Positions 1 to 11,786 are shown, counted from the first letter of the stretch. The stretch is DNA of 64,000 bases from Circinella umbellata (GCA_025093555.1 JAIWNF010000050.1:62001-126000), one strand, 5' to 3'. Notes: generated by a model from the sequence alone, not told the origin. Program-made: numbers and translations.

Positions 1-791
<791 letters not shown>

Positions 792-1969
792 TTTAATATA
801 TATTATATAAAGGTATAGTTATGATGGATCTGTGTAAAAATTAAAAGTGTTTTGTTGTTGAAACACCCGAGATCGTTTCTTTTCTTTTCTAATAGAAAAA
901 AAAAATGAAAAATAAATAAAAATGCTTAGTTTGGAAAAAGAGAGTTGAGCTTCAAAATTTTTGCATTACCTTTAAAACAAATTGTTGTCAAGAGGTAAGT
1001 GAAGGTTCGGGGGGAGGTGGGGGGGTGATATTAAAAAAAACATATACTTGAATATAATTTTACGTGTATAAAATAAAATTAATGCACAAAGAACTCTCCC
1101 CACATTTTACTCCGGATATGTATACTATTGTTCGTTAACGTATTGGCTTTATTGTTCATTTAGAACTGTTATTATTATATTATGTTGTTTCATGGTAATA
1201 GTAAGTAGTATTAGTAGTAATAGTATAAAGAAAGAGTATTATAACTTTAAACATTTCTACCTTCTCATTACGAAAGAGGTTTGTATGAAGAGATACATAA
1301 CAGTTATTATCTACGTAATTTATAATATTATTCCATCTAGATACTTGTAAAAAAAGCACCATCATCAACGCCCAACAACATAACTCTTCTTCATATATAC
1401 ATATTTTCCTATAATAGTTATTTGATTCGGGTAAAAGTAGTTATATCATTGATAACATCAAAAAAAATTTTTTCAAATTATACGCTATCTAAAGTTATTT
1501 TTTAAAAAAAACACAGATTTCTATCCTATTATAGTCCCTAAGATAAGGAAATATTCTTTGTGTAACTGATAACGAATCATTATCTGCTTTATGTATTAGC
1601 ATGAATTATTTATTTCGTAATAAAACGTAATAAATTTTTCAGATTTATGTAAAATTATACACTAGAGACCCTCTCCTCTTTCATTTATTATTATTATATT
1701 CATTGATTGAAAATAGAGCGTTGTTTCTAATAAACAAAAAGATAACCATATACAGATACTTGTCGAAATAAAAAAAAATGGCTCACTTCTCTTACATTTT
1801 CTCTCACTCTCCCAGTAATTAGGGTTTGGAACTGAAAATACCTATGGTATTTCTCAGCGCAGGTCTTATTTGATAAGCCCTACTTAATATCTATAAAGAA
1901 CTAATAAAATAAAATAAAAATTGGCCTTTTTTTTGGTATTATGTATTTACTTTCAATTGAGTTTATCAT
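792..1969. other. intergenic, no gene seen
   Basis: AT-rich spacer between the helicase start and the decayed Crypton. It has short poly-A/T and TTA runs and a G-run near 1010-1026. Short ORFs here lack recognisable motifs, and no tRNA-like structure was noticed. Confidence 0.5.
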
Positions 1970-2489
1970 GTCTTCATCTTCAACTATCCACAATCGTAAT
2001 CAATCATATCTTGAAAAAGAGGCCAAGGAGGCTATGAAGAAGGGGAAATTTATTCTTGAGTACAAAAATCTTTATATAAATTGCGTCAAGCCCACTGGGA
2101 AGGTTTATTATAGTTTTTCTATGACAGGCTACTATAATATAAAATAATTTACTACGTACATGATAATTTATGCATTTTTCTATGGTATTTTTTTTGTAGG
2201 ATGTCATAATAAAGGTGTGGGGTACCAAACAGGAATTTGAAGATAGAATGATTGTCAGCGAAGCCAAACTTGTTGCTTTCTTGAGAGAAGTGTCAAGAAC
2301 TGGCAATATCAAACATAAGAACCAAATGACCAGATGGTAGTGCTAAGCGATTGGGAAAAGAATTCTTTAGCAGGATATGCGAAGGCCGTTGGAGCATTAC
2401 AAACGGTTCAGGCCGCTGTCCTCGGTACCTCAAATTCACCAACCCGTGACACTCTTGTCAAAAACCTTCTCAGTGACTACGATCAGTAT
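1970..2489 (+). pseudogene. Crypton recombinase, N-terminal fragment
   Basis: The first segment begins at the Met at 1970 (MSSSSTIHNRN...). A good GT-AG intron joins 1970-2101 to 2200 onward. Exon 2 reads ...VSEAKLVAFLREV... up to a stop near 2337. A +1/-1 shift then continues the same protein in another frame (VVLSDWEKNSLAGYAKAVGA...DYDQYS) until the MITE starts at about 2490. The pattern VSE.KL..FL followed by a Y.KAV.AL helix is that of the N-terminal part of fungal Crypton/Ndc10-like recombinases, recalled from family knowledge. The frameshift lies at about 2315-2337. Confidence 0.6.
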
Positions 2490-3883
2490 AGCACGGCTAA
2501 AAATTGAATGTAATTACCTAATTCTCTATGAATATGAATCTATAGGTTATGAAATACCATGCTTCTCTATGGATATGCATGGTAAAAAACAATCATTCAT
2601 TTTCATAAAAATAAATTCTTGAATCTCTATTACAAAAATTAACGAATCTGAGTGACAATGTATGATTCTGATTGATATATGAATTTGCATAAAACTGAAC
2701 AAATATCTATAAAAAATATCTATGAGTATGAATAAAAATGCATGCTTTGTAATATGAGTGATAATCTATGAGATTGCATACTTATACTATGTGAAACCAT
2801 AATCGTTTGACGGAAAGAAGTATTCCCACGCACTTTTTTTACTACTTTTCTGATTATCTCACATAGTTAATGACCCACAAAAAGAAAACCTTATTATTCA
2901 AAGTGCCTACACCACGGCTAAAAATTGCATGCAATTACCTAATTCTCTATGAATATGAATTTATAGGTTATTAAATGCCATGCTTCTCTATGAATATGCA
3001 TGAAAAAAGACAATTATTCATCTTCATACAAATAAATCCATGAATCTCTATTACAAAAATTAATGAATCTGAGTGACAATGTATGGTTCTGAATGATATA
3101 TGAATTTGCATAAAACTGAACAAATATCTATGAAAAAATACCTATGAATATGAATGAAAATGCATGCTTGTAAATATGAGTGATAATCTATGAAATTGCA
3201 TACTTATACTTCGTGAACCCATGATCGTTTGAGGAGAAGTAGTATTCCCACGTACTTCTTTTACTACTTTTCTCGTTATCTCATATAGTTAAGGGCCCAC
3301 AAAAAGAAAATTTTATTATTCAAAGTGCCTATCATAATATAGTAGAAGTGGTTTCAACCATGTTATAGCTACAGTATAATGTATATGTTCATAAAGTAAA
3401 ATATATATTATCTAAAAACTAGGTGCTGAAAATCCATGAATCTGGATGAATCTGTATATAAATAGGTCATGGATATGACTGAATATCTATGATTCTGCAT
3501 AGACCTATGGATCCCCATGAAGTGACACGTTTCATAGAGATTCATGTCAATAGTGATCATGCAGATTCATGGAAATCCATTCATTTCTACTACTCATTTT
3601 AGCCGTGGTGCTATCATAATATAGTAGAAGTGTTTTCAACCATGTTACAGCCGTAGTATAATGTATATGTTCATAAAGTAGAATATATATCATTTAGGAA
3701 CTAGGCTATAAAACATCAATAAATCTGCATATAAACAGGTAATGGATATGGCTGAATATCTATGATTCTGCATAGATCTATGGATCTCCATGAACTGACA
3801 CTTTTCATAGAAATTCCTGTCATTAGTAACCATGCAGAGTCATGGAAATCCATTCACTTCTATTACTCATTTTAACCATGGTG
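2490..3883 (+). repeat. MITE copy A, split by copy B
   Basis: Non-coding element with degenerate terminal inverted repeats (CACGGCTAAAAATTG at about 2492; TTTTAACCATGGTG ending 3883). It consists of 2490-2909 plus 3611-3883 and is interrupted by a second copy of itself. The body is filled with short CTATGAATATGA-like motifs. It lies inside the Crypton gene between ...DYDQYS and ...NAIRRRFQYEDRG. The outer target duplication could not be fixed. Confidence 0.75.
2910..3610 (+). repeat. MITE copy B inserted into copy A
   Basis: 701 bp element with perfect 14 bp terminal inverted repeats, CACCACGGCTAAAA at 2910 and TTTTAGCCGTGGTG ending 3610. It is flanked by a 3 bp duplication CTA (2907-2909 and 3611-3613). 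Removing it rejoins aagtgccta to tcataatatag, which is exactly the uninterrupted sequence found inside copy B itself at about 3321-3340. There is no ORF. The superfamily is not assigned: a 3 bp duplication would fit PIF/Harbinger-like elements, but CTA is not their usual TWA. Confidence 0.85.
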
Positions 3884-4040
3884 GCGTAAAATGCCATCAG
3901 AAGAAGATTTCAATATGAAGATCGTGGTATCAACGCCGTCGACGATAATTATACGCTAGATGAATTGAGACTTATTCCTCGATACCAATTGTAACACGTC
4001 GCATCATTTACGCAACAGATTATATTTTTTATTGGGCCAT
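3884..4040 (+). pseudogene. Crypton recombinase, core-binding fragment
   Basis: After the MITE the reading frame resumes as NAIRRRFQYEDRG followed by ..DNYTLDELRLIPRY, then, in another frame, NRLYFLLGH just before the next insertion at 4041. The YEDRG motif and the R..FLLGH helix are typical of Crypton/Ndc10-like recombinases between the SAM-like and catalytic domains. At least one frame change lies between 3990 and 4015. Confidence 0.6.
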
Positions 4041-4336
4041 TGAGGTGTACGATAGAATAATAGTTCGATTCGACAATAGTAAAATATAATAAAAGAACGA
4101 CGAGTCCTTTAAAACAGTGTTTATTCTTAAGAAAGAAGATAAAGATTATTATTCTATGTATGAGTGGGTCTATTTATATGAATCGTTTATTATGATGGTA
4201 TATAATCTGAGGAATGTATCTGGAGGTGTTTCATCTTTAGGCGTTTCATGATAACCTTGCTCTTAATATAATCTGTTTAAGTTCTTTCAGGAGTATGTAG
4301 ATCCTTAGAATTTCCTATATTTTTGCATTCTTAATA
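4041..4336 (+). repeat. LTR-like insertion, direct copy (L)
   Basis: 296 bp sequence beginning TGAGGTGTACGATAG and ending ...TTCTTAATA. It is flanked by CCAT (4037-4040 and 4337-4340), a possible 4 bp target duplication. It is highly similar in reverse complement to 4534-4820. It starts with TG but does not end in CA, so calling it an LTR is inference. Confidence 0.6.
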
Positions 4337-4340
4337 CCAT

Positions 4341-4543
4341 GACACTACAGTCATGCTATTCTTGGTTGTGGCGAAACCAAGCAAATGATACAATTGCCTG
4401 ATTTGTTATCTACTGAACTTGCGGATGAACGAGTCTATATGCATTCCGCTTGTTATTACGATGAAAAAAGGCAAGACAAACCAACATGCGCGCTTGGAGT
4501 ATGGTGCTGCTATACGGCACCGTAGTGTGGAAGTATTTCCAAT
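4341..4543 (+). pseudogene. Crypton catalytic-domain fragment trapped between two insertions
   Basis: About 200 bp of recombinase coding sequence survives between the two inverted repeats. One frame gives HYSHAILGCGETKQMIQLPD, then LLSTEL. After a shift near 4440 another frame gives IPLVITMKKGKTNQHARLEYG, then AAIRHRSVEVFPM. The M.KGKTNQ...EYGAA.RHR block is the Lys beta-hairpin region of Crypton/Ndc10 catalytic domains. About a dozen codons expected between FPM and the next piece are absent. Confidence 0.65.
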
Positions 4544-4820
4544 GTAATAATACAGGAAATTCCAAGGGTCTACCCCTGGCAGAGCTAAAAAGAACTTTCT
4601 TAAGAAAACAAGGAGGTCATGATACCTTAAGATAAAATTCTTTAAGATACATTCTTCATATTACATACCATCATAATAAACAAGTTATATAAATAGACCA
4701 ACTCGTGCTTAAAATAATAATTTTTATCTTATTTTCAAATATGAACACTGTTTTCAAGGACTCATCGTTTTTATTATATTTTTCTTGCTGAATTAAATTA
4801 TTATTCTATCGTACACTTCA
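4534..4820 (-). repeat. LTR-like insertion, inverted copy (R)
   Basis: Reverse-complement copy of 4041-4336. Its outer end reads TGAAGTGTACGATAG on the minus strand (4820 downward), and the GGAATTTCCTGTATTATTACA end faces the trapped Crypton fragment. The inner limit is uncertain by about 10 bp because family alignment suggests Crypton codons up to 4543. No clear target duplication was found, and a short stretch of Crypton coding sequence was apparently lost here. Confidence 0.6.
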
Positions 4821-5242
4821 CACATGGAAAACGAACCATTCCCTGAGTTCATGGCACGTCAAAATTGGTACGACATCTATGTTCTAAAAGGGTCAGATCG
4901 TACCAAACCTATTACATATAATACTCAGCGGGATGGGTATATAGAAGCTTTGAATGCTGTCGGTGTTAACTCGAGCAAAATAACCCATATAAATCGAGGA
5001 AGTGCTCTTCGTGCTATTGCGGATCAAGACGTTCCTGATAATGAGCAACGGCGGATTGGGAGATGGGGCTCTGATGGAATGGTAGGGTGCTACCTGACAA
5101 GCTTGCCAAAGCAAGCTATGCGTGCGTTAGGTGGCTTTTACTCACAAAAAGCTGGTGCTTTCTGGTTGCCACGTTCAGCAATAGACCCACCACAGGAGTT
5201 GCAAAGACTCATTTTTCCCAAGATAGAATATTGGGAAACTAT
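4821..5242 (+). pseudogene. Crypton recombinase, C-terminal catalytic fragment
   Basis: Open frame from the right insertion to the solo LTR (the Met at 4824 is internal to the original protein). It reads ENEPFPEF..., then TKPITY, then the catalytic block: HINR (His-x-x-Arg), GRW (His/Trp position) and CYLTSLP (nucleophilic Tyr), followed by IFPKIEYWET. All C-terminal catalytic residues expected for a tyrosine recombinase are present, so this piece was under selection until recently or decayed only by insertion. Translation stops artificially in the LTR at 5273. Confidence 0.75.
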
Positions 5243-5862
5243 TGTTACCTTTTTATTCCTTTCTTATTATTAGCTTTATTATTATATATATTATCACCTT
5301 ATAAATTATCAACATCAGTAATATCTCATTATTATAATTAATCAACAAATAAAAGAAGTGTTTATCATGAATATTGTGTTCCATTCAGATCGTACCAACT
5401 ATTAAAGATAACCAGGATAATTGCTACATGTACTCTTGAATGTTACCTAAACCAGTAAGGGGCACACGTACAAGTAATTGCAACATTTACAAGTAATTGC
5501 AACACTTGCAAGTAACTGTTACAAGTGCAAGTTACTAATACTCAAGATTTCAGCCAGTTATCAACTTAGGATAGATAGATAGAATTAGTATAAATAAGAC
5601 ATCTTTCTTCCTCAATTAAATCTTTAGTTCTACTAAGTTTACAAAGTTCTATTAATTTATAATAAACTACTTGGTTCACTCACCATTATTTTCTATTTTC
5701 TCCCTACAATCGGGATTGATTTATTTTGTTGGTTCTTAAATTAACCAAACTCTTTTATTTTATAAGTTATTTATTTTAACTTATCCTTTTCCTTGAGTCA
5801 TATACTCGGAATTATATTACTTTTTATTCATTTTTTTAACACGATACGACCGAAACGTATCA
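5243..5862 (+). mobile_element. solo LTR (620 bp) with 4 bp target duplication
   Basis: Begins TGTTACC and ends CGTATCA (TG...CA), flanked by CTAT at 5239-5242 and 5863-5866. Deleting the element and one CTAT rejoins the Crypton frame exactly (...YWET then MFERGAVQKD...). The interior has a TATAAATA-like box at about 5590, short ACAAGTAATTGCAAC repeats at 5474-5530 and no ORF, as expected of an LTR left by recombination between two LTRs. Ty3- versus Copia-type cannot be told from the LTR alone. Confidence 0.8.
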
Positions 5863-5866
5863 CTAT

Positions 5867-6793
5867 GTTTGAACGTGGTGCCGTACAAAAAGATGTGGCT
5901 GGTCCAAATTTTTTAGTACTTTTGAAATATTTACGCATTGTCTTCTTGCAGGTAATAACTCCTATATACTATACATTATTGTGCTATTATCGATTTATTT
6001 TTCCAACTTGACTATTTTTAAATATTAAGGACTCTGTTGTATTAAAGCAGCAGCACCCTACTCATTTTCTGTGGAGTCACGCTATATTTGACGGCCCATT
6101 ATATAAGCAATATGAGATTGGCCTCTCTTCTCAGCTTGTAAGTGTCAATGAAGCAAAAGAGCCGCTCAGTGTGCAGATTGAACGGGTCTTGCCCCATCTC
6201 ACCGACGTCCTGCGAGAATCACTCGGAAATATATCGGGTGACATTGATAGTATCAATAATCTGAATGCATCACAGCAAGCAGGATTTTCAATGTCACGGA
6301 CGCTGTGAATAGCATTTTTTCAAATCCACTGTACTTATCTCAAACTCCTACAAATTTCCATGGACAACGTATGGTCACTACAGCAGGAGAGGTAGCCCGA
6401 GATAGCAGTGACAATAGTTTTGCGGGTGATAGTCCCTCTCTACCATCATTATCAACATCATCATCTTCTCCACAGTACACTTTAAATAGAAAGTTTTGTA
6501 CAGTTACTGATGTATGGCGTGAATATGACCATGGAGTTGCAGAGAATCCTTCTGTTCGAAGCCTTGAAGATAAATATAAGACGAAGTGGAGAAAGAATAG
6601 TACGGAGTCAAGGTTCTTCAGCAGAAGGAAGATAGTTGATGAAGAAGTAAAGAAAATAGCAAACGATCGTCATATCTCTTTTTCTGACGCAGCACAAGTC
6701 TTGGATGACACAAGACGTGATTTAAAAATAAGTATCGGCAAACTAACAAAAAAAAAAAAATCAGAACAAACAGTGATTCTTTTTATTTATTAA
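5867..6793 (+). pseudogene. Crypton linker and GCR1_C-type DNA-binding domain
   Basis: Exon 5867-5951 (FERGAVQKDVAGPNFLVLLK, then YLRIVFLQ) splices by GT-AG to 6030 (DSVVLKQQHPTHF...). The frame runs to a stop at 6306-6308, and a shift near 6290-6305 moves into the frame ending at 6793. That last part contains TVTDVWREYDHG, then PSVRSLEDKY..KWR and RRKIVDE, the consensus of the GCR1_C DNA-binding domain (about 60 residues) carried by Cryptons and yeast Gcr1/Ndc10-related proteins. A low-complexity Ser-rich linker precedes it. The frameshift means the gene is broken here as well. Confidence 0.7.
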
Positions 6794-6868
6794 AAAAAAA
6801 ACGAAAAAAAGCATAAACATTCCTACGTAACAGATTTTTTTCATACATAAAACCAGAGCACTAACTAT

Positions 6869-6874
6869 TGTAAC

Positions 6875-6915
<41 letters not shown>

Positions 6916-7290
6916 ATTTTTTTTTATTAATATAACAATCATTATTTTAAATAAGCCAGTGGCAGAAGTATTTTCATTTACAAGGAATAATAATTAAATT
7001 CACCTTTGTCCATTTTTACTTTGAAATTGGATTCGGGTTAGAAAAACAATACGTAGATAATAAAATATTTAGTATAAATAGTAGAGTTTTCTTTTCTCTC
7101 TCTTGCAAATTAACCATTCGCTCACACTCTTCATTTTATTTGAAATAAACTCTTTTCCCAACTACGTATTTGATCGGTTGAATTCCCTAGAAATAAAAAA
7201 TCACTCTTTTATTTAAATCTGTTACTCGGAATCCAGTATAATTTTTTTTATATTTTATTCTATTCATCACGATCCGAACGGGCCGTAACA
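6869..7290 (+). repeat. second LTR-like relic (left end uncertain)
   Basis: The 3' part resembles the end of the solo LTR at 5243-5862: a TATAAATA box at about 7075, TACTCGGAAT near 7223, then TATTCATCACGATCCGAAC and a CGTAACA end at 7290. TGTAACC at 6869 is a possible left end, but no convincing target duplication was found. It contains the (CT)n tract. Confidence 0.35.
6879..6912 (+). repeat. (CT)n microsatellite
   Basis: About 17 uninterrupted CT units just after the end of the Crypton remnant. Confidence 0.9.
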
Positions 7291-9578
7291 ATAAACCACT
7301 TTACTAATCAGCTCACTATACTCTTCTCATTTAGACGTTTGAAAAAAAAATTGTTATTGTCTGCTCCTCTGGATTTTTAATCTGCATAAAGCGGGGCTTT
7401 TTCTTTATTATCTTCAAGGTCCCCCTGCCTTCCTGAATTATGTGTACGTATCTCATGAAAAAGTAATAAAAACAGCTTCGTGGTTTATTAAAGCAAACTG
7501 CATATAATGTAAATACGTAGTTTTTAATCTAAAGGTTAGATTAATAGAATTTGATAGTTTATTCCATAATAATATGTGTTGATACGTAGTTGTTCAAGTC
7601 TGCTAAAAAGTTCCCAGTGCTTGAAAAGTACAAGTTCATAAAGAGAAACACCAAAGAAAACAAGTGCTGTTATATTAGAGTCCTCTTTTTATTGTTATTA
7701 TTATTATAGCTTCCTGTTTTCTCATTTTAAAAAGCATTATTCTAATTTCTGCTTATGGTTAGCTTCTATGGTTTCCAACATGCCACAAAGATTCCAGTTA
7801 GTGAATATTGAAGTAAATCAGACATTTAATTCTCTTCTGTTTATCGGCTGGGTTATGCTGAGAAATACTTTTTCAGTATCGAAATATTATGGCCACACTA
7901 TAATGAAAAGAGCAATGTACGATGTTCAGGAAGGCTTACTAAATATGGAGCAAAGTGGATATGAAAGTTTAGCATGGAAAACAACCTCAGGAACTCGGGA
8001 ACAGACTCGACAGGGGATAATTTAATCGTGGGCCTGAAATTGATTGGACCTTGGTCTCCGACTGACTAGTATGAGGCAATTCGCTAGTATGAGAGTTGAA
8101 AATGCCCACACAGTATTAAAGTATGAACAAAATAACCAATATGTACAACAAAAGTTGAAAATTGGAACTCCCATTTGTGCTCTAAGAATGACCTCAAGCA
8201 CACATTTGGATAAACAGGTGATAGCGAATATAACAATTGAAATAGAAGCAAATACAAGTAACTTATTGTACCCACTACCAAATAATATGGCTACAAGCTC
8301 AATTCAAATATCCAATTTTTGTTAAACATGTCAAAGTACGTAGTAATAAATGATTTATAGCGATTAAGTTGATTTAAATGCTGTGTTCAAGTAACAATTT
8401 ATAAGTTGAACCTGGAACCATACGCACCTATTCTTTTTTTTTCTATCATTTACGTACGTACGTACAATAATAAAACAACAGCTGGTAGATGAATTTATTA
8501 TTAAACAATATATAATACGTAAAGAAATACAAAATAATATTTTTCTACTCTATCTTCTGTAAAACTATAGACTAATGCTCCTTCTCCTTCCCTTCTTCTT
8601 CTTCTTCTTCTCCTATGTATAATGAAGAGTGTAATTATTTTTTAATCGATTTAGAATTGATTTAAGAAACAAAGAACTTGTCGGATTAGAAAAAATATTT
8701 ATGCAAAATGATAATTTTTTTATCAACAGAAATGGCATAAAAGGAGAAAGAGAGAGATAAAGAAAAAATGCTGACTATCCTGTTTTTTTTTTAGCTTTTC
8801 CGGCACCTATTTCCGATATGAATCTTTCAATAGGATTGGGGCAAGATAATAAACTATGAAGATAATAAGAATTGGATTTGATTACTCTTATAAATATCAT
8901 TTGATTGGATAAATTAAATAATTAAGAAGGAATTCCCACTGACATGGATTTTATCTTGACCGGTAAACTTAAAAAAACTATTTAATTTTTCTTATCTTTT
9001 GACTTTTTTTTTTTTTTATCTCGGTTAAGACCGTTAACAAATCATTTACTAATTTGTAATAAACATAAAAAGTGTATCCAATAGAATATTAGTATAGAGT
9101 TATAATGATATGTTAAATTATTATTTTTATTATCAGTATATATATATGAAAGATATCTTAGTACACTAGTAAGTTTTATTTCTTTTTATTATTATTATTG
9201 ATTAATATAAATCAAGAGAAAGTAATAGTAAACCTGTTGGTTGTTGTATAGACTATTCAAATCATTATCTTTTGTCTCCCAAAGTAAAAATAAAAAATTC
9301 ACAAGCTTCAGATACGAAACAACGCTATTCTGTTCTAATGATAACAAAATAATAATAATAATAATGTTATACACAACGTAGTTCTTTTTTTTCACTTTGA
9401 AGTTTTCAAAAGTAAAGTTTATCTTTCCTCCCTCTCCTACCCTCTCGATTCACTATCATTCACATTTTTGTTTAAAATACGTAAGACATGAGAATATAAA
9501 TTTAATTTAATTTATTATTCCCTTTTATTTTACTCTTCTTTTTTTTTATCACTTTTTAAATATATAATAATAGTAAAC
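7291..9578. other. long gene-poor stretch with unassigned open frames at 7768-8325
   Basis: Two successive open frames (7768-8025 and 8044-8325) encode proteins with no motif I recognise. They may be remnants of one gene separated by a stop and frame change near 8026-8044, but I cannot support a family. The rest is AT-rich with (CTT)n at about 8590 and TTA runs. The last 100 bp form the AT-rich leader of the permease gene. Confidence 0.4.
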
Positions 9579-11786
9579 ATGAGCAGTATAAAGGTATATA
9601 ATAATAATTATATAAACGGTAACTTTATAGATATAATTTCTAAAATAAACTAATAATAATAATACATAGGATAAGAAATTCAATGATATTCCAATTAAAG
9701 TTGAAACATTATCAGATTTTGAAAAAGGTTCAGCGACAACAACAGTAGAAGATTATGATACAAAACGTTTAGAAGAGCTTGGTTATAAACAAGAATTTGA
9801 TCGAGAAATTAGTTTATTCGCTCAAGCTGGTTTTGCATTTTCTACGATGGCTGTCTTACCGAATTGGTTAGTAGGGTTTGCTGCTACAATGGCTTCAGGT
9901 GGTCCCATGTCATTATTTTGGGGTTTTGTAAGTAGAAGACTCTATAATTATCTCTCCCTCTCTCTAGATATCAATACTAATAATCAACATTATTATTAGA
10001 TTGTTATATCACCATTTATTACATGTATAGGTCTTGCAATGGCTGAAGTTTTTTCAGGTATGTAATACTATTCAAAGTTATATATACTTCTAAAGATAAG
10101 ACTAATAAATATTTTGTTAATATATATAATTAGCGTTTCCGGTGAATGGTGGTGTTTACTCTTGGTGTTATTTATTAAGTAGTGAAGAATGGGGTCCATG
10201 TATGTCAAAAAATATACTCTTCATTCGTTTTTTTTAAAGAGAACCTCTCTTTTTTTTGTATACTAAAATCATTCCTTTTTATTTTTTATATACAAGTAAT
10301 GTCATGGATTTGTGGTTACTTATTCTTGGGTGGTAATATTGCAGCAGCAATGACAGTAGCCTATAGTCTTGGCGATTTTACAATAGCAGCCATTAATATA
10401 TTAAGAGAAGAAGAAATTGACAATCAAGGTGCCAATGTTGGTTTATTTATTGCATTTCTTATCGCTTCACTTATTTGTTCTTATTTTGGTCTTAAATTCA
10501 ATGCTTTTATGAACAAATTTATTGGTAAGTATAAATTATTATTATTATTTACTTTACATACGTGCCCTTTTATATATAATAACGTATGGACTAATATAAA
10601 ATGGTTAAATACGTAGTTTTCTGGGCAGCTATTGGAACTATCATTATTGTAGTTGCTATGCCTGTCATGGCTCCAACCAATCCATCTGCTAAATGGGTAA
10701 TATATTCCTTTCTCTGTTATACATACGTATATATATAATTTTTTACTTATCAAACTGTTTTCTCTTTAGGTTTTTACTGAATTTCAAAATACTACTGGTT
10801 ATTCAAATTCGGCTCTTACTTTCTTTTTAGGCATGTTACAAGCTGGTTGGTCTTTGGTAAGTTTTGTTTTTTTTATTTAATATAGGGAAAAAAATAAGAA
10901 AAAAAACCATATAATAGAATAGTAGTACTAATATTAATATTAGATCGGCTATGAAAATGGCGCACAAATTGCTGAAGGAACCAAAGATGCTGATATCTCA
11001 GGTCCGAGAGGTATCATTATCTCCATTATTGGCGCTGTTGCACAAGGCATTATCTTGAGTGTAGCTACTTTATTTTCAATTCAAGATATCGATGAACTTT
11101 TATCCTCTTCTTTTCCACTTTCTACACTGTTTGTTCGTGCTACCAATGAATCCCTTGCCGTTTTTTTTATGGTGATTTTGATTGTTACTCAATTTGTCAC
11201 TTTATGTAATGTTGTTTATGCAGCCTCTCAAATGACTTGGTCTATGGCACGAGATGGTGCTCTTCTTCCTCATGCTCAATTTTGGTATGCTCTTCATGGA
11301 AAACATAAAGTACCCCTTCGTATCATGCTTATGATCGTTGGTATTGCTATTATTGTTATTATGCCGGTATGTAACTTTTTTTTTTTTTTTTTGGCTTTCA
11401 AAAGAAAATTAACATAATTTATATTTTAGTCATTTGCAACTCCAGTTTATTTTTCTGCTATCATGAGTACAGCTGTTGTTTCCATTAATGCTACATATGG
11501 TTTACCCTTTGTGTGTCGTTTAATTTGGAAACGTCACGATATGCCAAAAGGACGTTTTAATTTAGGACGATTTAGTCTTCCTATTAATATTATTTCTGTT
11601 GCTTGGATTTTATTTTTTTCAGTTATTCTTTGTATTCCATCTGTTAATCCAGTCGATGCAGTTACTATGAATTGGGCAAGTCTTATGATTGGTGCTATCG
11701 TTATATTCTCTTTAGCTTTCTGGTTTTTAGGAGGTCGTAAAACTTATAAGGGACCTATGCAAACACTTGCCGAAACCAAAGAATAA
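9579..11786 (+). CDS. amino-acid/choline/GABA-type permease (APC superfamily)
   Basis: Plasma-membrane amino-acid or GABA/choline transporter of the APC superfamily, 519 residues. Nine exons: 9579-9593, 9670-9927, 10000-10057, 10134-10199, 10297-10524, 10629-10696, 10770-10856, 10944-11366, 11430-11786, all GT-AG, total 1560 nt in frame. The cytosolic N-terminus contains ..EELGYKQEFDREI, the pre-TM1 motif of the fungal GABA permease/choline transporter branch. TM1 follows (FSTMAVLPN), then SGGPMSLFWGF, FPVNGGVYSWCYLL and the SQMTWSMARDGALLPHA loop after TM8, typical of the family. About 12 hydrophobic segments can be seen. The 15 nt first exon (MSSIK) is inferred from a single GT-AG pair and is the least certain part. 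Substrate cannot be told from sequence. Confidence 0.88.

Larger units (their letters stand above)
1970..6793 (+). mobile_element. decayed Crypton (tyrosine-recombinase DNA transposon) with nested insertions
   Basis: Pieces of one long tyrosine-recombinase gene lie in order on the plus strand: N-terminal domain (1970-2489), SAM-like core-binding part (3884-4040), catalytic N-part (4341-4543), catalytic C-part (4821-5242), a linker exon (5867-5951) and a GCR1_C-type DNA-binding domain (6030-6793). Visible catalytic signatures are HINR, GRW and the Tyr of CYLTSLP. This recombinase plus GCR1_C order is the hallmark of fungal Cryptons and the related Ndc10-like proteins. The coding pieces are separated by a MITE pair (2490-3883), two inverted ~290 bp LTR-like sequences and a 620 bp solo LTR, and carry at least three frameshifts, so the element is dead. 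Outer ends were not determined: Cryptons lack TIRs, so the limits given are those of coding remnants. Confidence 0.75.

Noticed and set aside
4041..4820. A single foldback or DIRS-type element with ~300 bp inverted ends
   Set aside because: The sequence between the arms is Crypton coding sequence continuous in order with both flanks, so two insertions (or an inversion) in one gene explain it better.
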